DNA of 35,319 bases from Bacilli bacterium (GTDB taxonomy: Bacteria; Bacillota_I; Bacilli_A; RF39; UBA660), in the NCBI GenBank assembly GCA_017397685.1, contig JAFQID010000017.1, positions 1-35,319 of the forward strand. The letters are read 5' to 3'. A program made the translations under genes and the position numbers. Below the pieces are notes generated by a model. The model saw only the letters and a list, made by a program, of their open reading frames with translations. It was not told the origin of the DNA and did no database searches. Shown one piece after another: positions 33,810 through 35,319 of the stretch (position 1 is its first letter; each line of letters starts with the position of its first letter).

Positions 33810-35054
33810 TTAATATCTTCTTCTTAATGAAAGTTTTTGTTCTTCATTAAAAGCATTTTCTCTTATTTCTTGTGTTTTTTGTTTATTTAATGTTTTTTTA
33901 ATTTTTGGTAATAGATAATTATGTAATTTTACTGTATCTTCTTTTGTAAATGTTTCATCTCTCTCTGTTTTACTCAAATCTTTTCCAAAAGCTTTTATTA
34001 ATAGTTCTTTTTCTTCAGTACTTAATCCAGATATTACTTCATCTATGCTTTCTATATCATAACCGTATAATACTTCATAAAATGGTTTAATTTTTCTTGT
34101 TTTTTTATAATTTGATAGCGGAAATGAGTTTGGTTTTTCTGTTGGCTTCAACACCTTTGATTCTACATCATAGTATTCATCTAAATATATTTTAAAAGAC
34201 TTAGTGTAATTATTGTTTCTTATTTTTTTTAAAATTTTATTTTCTATTTGCCTTATTCTTTCCCTGCCTACTCCATAGATTTTACCTACTTCTTCTAATG
34301 TCATGACTTTTTTATCATCCAAGCCAAATCTAAGTTTTATAATATTTATTTCTTTCTCATTAAGATTACATTTTTTTAATAATTGAATTATTTCTTCATT
34401 TAAAGTTTTTTTCATTACTTCTTCTTCTGTTAGTTCACTATCTTCAACAGTATCTATTAAGAATCTGTCCCCCTCATTTATTGGCGTTTCAAGTGATACT
34501 ATATTATAATTCATTTTTTCTATTCTTTCTATTTCTTCTTTCGAAATATTTAATTCTAATGATAATTCTTCTATTGTAGGTTCTCTATTAAGTTTTATTG
34601 TTAAATCATTTCTTACTATATTAATTTTATTTATTGTGTTTACAAAATCTACCGGGAATTTTATTGTTCTTGACTGAAAAGCAAGTGCTCTATTTATTTT
34701 TTGGATTATCCAGTATCTGGCATAAGTAGAAAACGCGAAGCCTTTATTTGGCTCATATTTTTCAATAGCTTTTATTAACCCTATATTTCCTTCACTAATT
34801 AAATCTAAGAAATCCATTCCTTTTCCTATGTATCTTTTTGCTACTGACACTACTAATTTCAAGTTACCTTCAATTAGTTTGTTATATGCTTCTTGGTCTC
34901 CATTTTTATATTTAATTGCTAAATCATAGTTTTCTTCCATTGTTAGAGTATTAGTTTGGTTTATTTGGCTTAAATATAATTTTAATGTGTCTTCAATATT
35001 TAATTCGTTTTTTTCTTCAAATAGTTCATAGTTTTTTCTTTCTTTATTTATCAT
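33810..35054 (-). CDS. RpoD-like sigma-70 factor with a C-terminal extension, 414 aa
   Basis: All core parts of a primary-type sigma factor are visible: region 1.2 (about 20-50), region 2 (about 60-135, with [20 protein letters not shown] and [16 protein letters not shown]), region 3 (about 140-200) and region 4 (about 215-282, with [20 protein letters not shown]). No acidic region 1.1 is present. Unusually, about 130 residues follow the region 4 helix-turn-helix. They include a helical block (about 330-390, [18 protein letters not shown]) that I cannot assign. It could be the vegetative sigma factor or a paralogue; dnaG is not adjacent. ATG 35054 with AAGGGTG is chosen over ATG 35087, which lacks a site and lies almost at the transcript start. 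Confidence 0.85.
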   Translation of the reverse strand: MINKERKNYELFEEKNELNIEDTLKLYLSQINQTNTLTMEENYDLAIKYKNGDQEAYNKLIEGNLKLVVSVAKRYIGKGMDFLDLISEGNIGLIKAIEKYEPNKGFAFSTYARYWIIQKINRALAFQSRTIKFPVDFVNTINKINIVRNDLTIKLNREPTIEELSLELNISKEEIERIEKMNYNIVSLETPINEGDRFLIDTVEDSELTEEEVMKKTLNEEIIQLLKKCNLNEKEINIIKLRFGLDDKKVMTLEEVGKIYGVGRERIRQIENKILKKIRNNNYTKSFKIYLDEYYDVESKVLKPTEKPNSFPLSNYKKTRKIKPFYEVLYGYDIESIDEVISGLSTEEKELLIKAFGKDLSKTERDETFTKEDTVKLHNYLLPKIKKTLNKQKTQEIRENAFNEEQKLSLRRRY

Positions 35055-35099
35055 AATGTACACCCTTAAATCTGTTTTTTCTTTCATTGATAGTTTTTT

Positions 35100-35108
35100 A
35101 TTATAACA
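35100..35108 (-). promoter_or_regulatory. extended -10 promoter of the sigma factor gene
   Basis: The minus strand reads TGTTATAAT. It predicts a transcript start near 35093 and a leader of about 40 bases to ATG 35054. Confidence 0.5.
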
Positions 35109-35178
35109 AGAAATATTAGTAAATTAAAGTTTTTTCTTTTCTATGTTGTAATTCTTTCTATGTAAAAAGAACTATCAG

Positions 35179-35319
35179 ATTAGACTAGTCAACTAAATGT
35201 AGACATTTTATAAAAAGAATGTTTCAGAACCCTGATTCAATTTTATATTGAATTGGGGTTTTATAATTTAATGCATAACTTGGTCTTTCATTATTATAAT
35301 AATCTATGTATAATTTAAT
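35179..35319 (-). mobile_element. 3' end of an IS3-family insertion sequence (right copy)
   Basis: This is the exact inverted copy of bases 1-141, containing the transposase end and the IS terminus. The IS extends beyond the window to the right. The identity ends at 35179, marking the likely IS boundary. Confidence 0.85.
35224..35319 (-). CDS. IS3-family transposase (OrfB), C-terminal fragment
   Basis: It encodes the same last 31 residues as the left copy, identical in DNA sequence, and is cut by the window edge. The stop is at 35224-35226. Confidence 0.85.
   Translation of the reverse strand: MKLYIDYYNNERPSYALNYKTPIQYKIESGF

Overview
The window is a very AT-rich (GC roughly a quarter by eye) stretch of a low-GC Gram-positive genome using the standard code (TGA acts as a stop, TGG encodes Trp). 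Three sporulation-associated genes, gerQ, cse60 and a SpoVB/MurJ-type flippase, point to an endospore-forming Bacillota, probably a gut-type Bacilli/Mollicutes relative; the exact taxon cannot be fixed from this sequence. Both ends are the same 141-base sequence in inverted orientation. Each copy encodes the last 31 residues of an IS3-family transposase plus the IS terminal end, so the window is the DNA between two inverted IS copies.

Left part (about 0.2-10.6 kb) is accessory and partly decayed. It holds orphan hypothetical genes, a Rossmann-type SAM enzyme, tRNA-Thr(GGT), a DUF6512-like membrane protein, a frameshifted collagen-like/BclA-type surface protein, a two-gene operon of unknown function, a chimeric GNAT pseudogene, an HExxH protein and a metallophosphoesterase. 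From 7.56 to 10.62 kb lies a remnant of a mobilizable element between two 30-base direct repeats that are tRNA 3' trailers. It contains two C-terminal fragments of MobV-type relaxases, a hairpin-rich region with a MobV-like nick sequence (a probable oriT), a gene with an internal duplication, and intact tRNA-Leu(GAG) at the right edge.

Middle part (10.6-25.7 kb) is mostly ordinary chromosome. It carries a pduL-natA-natB-like operon, a two-gene operon with a HopA1-like protein, a fused ABC/FtsX-type transporter, gerQ, a LemA-like protein, and the long minus-strand operon rplI-dnaB-M23 peptidase-rlmH-AGCS symporter-ung. A tail-anchored protein of unknown function diverges from rplI.

Right part (25.7-35.1 kb) is a minus-strand series: a sigma-70 factor with an unusual C-terminal extension, then ligA, a small membrane protein, an SBP-GGDEF sensor and YihY/BrkB as one likely operon, then cse60, a flippase and a LytTR response regulator as another.

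Two expression habits recur. Promoters tend to be extended -10 boxes (TGnTATAAT), and many starts, including GTG and TTG, are set by a GGTGA-type ribosome binding site. All functional calls come from reading motifs and protein resemblance; no database search was run.
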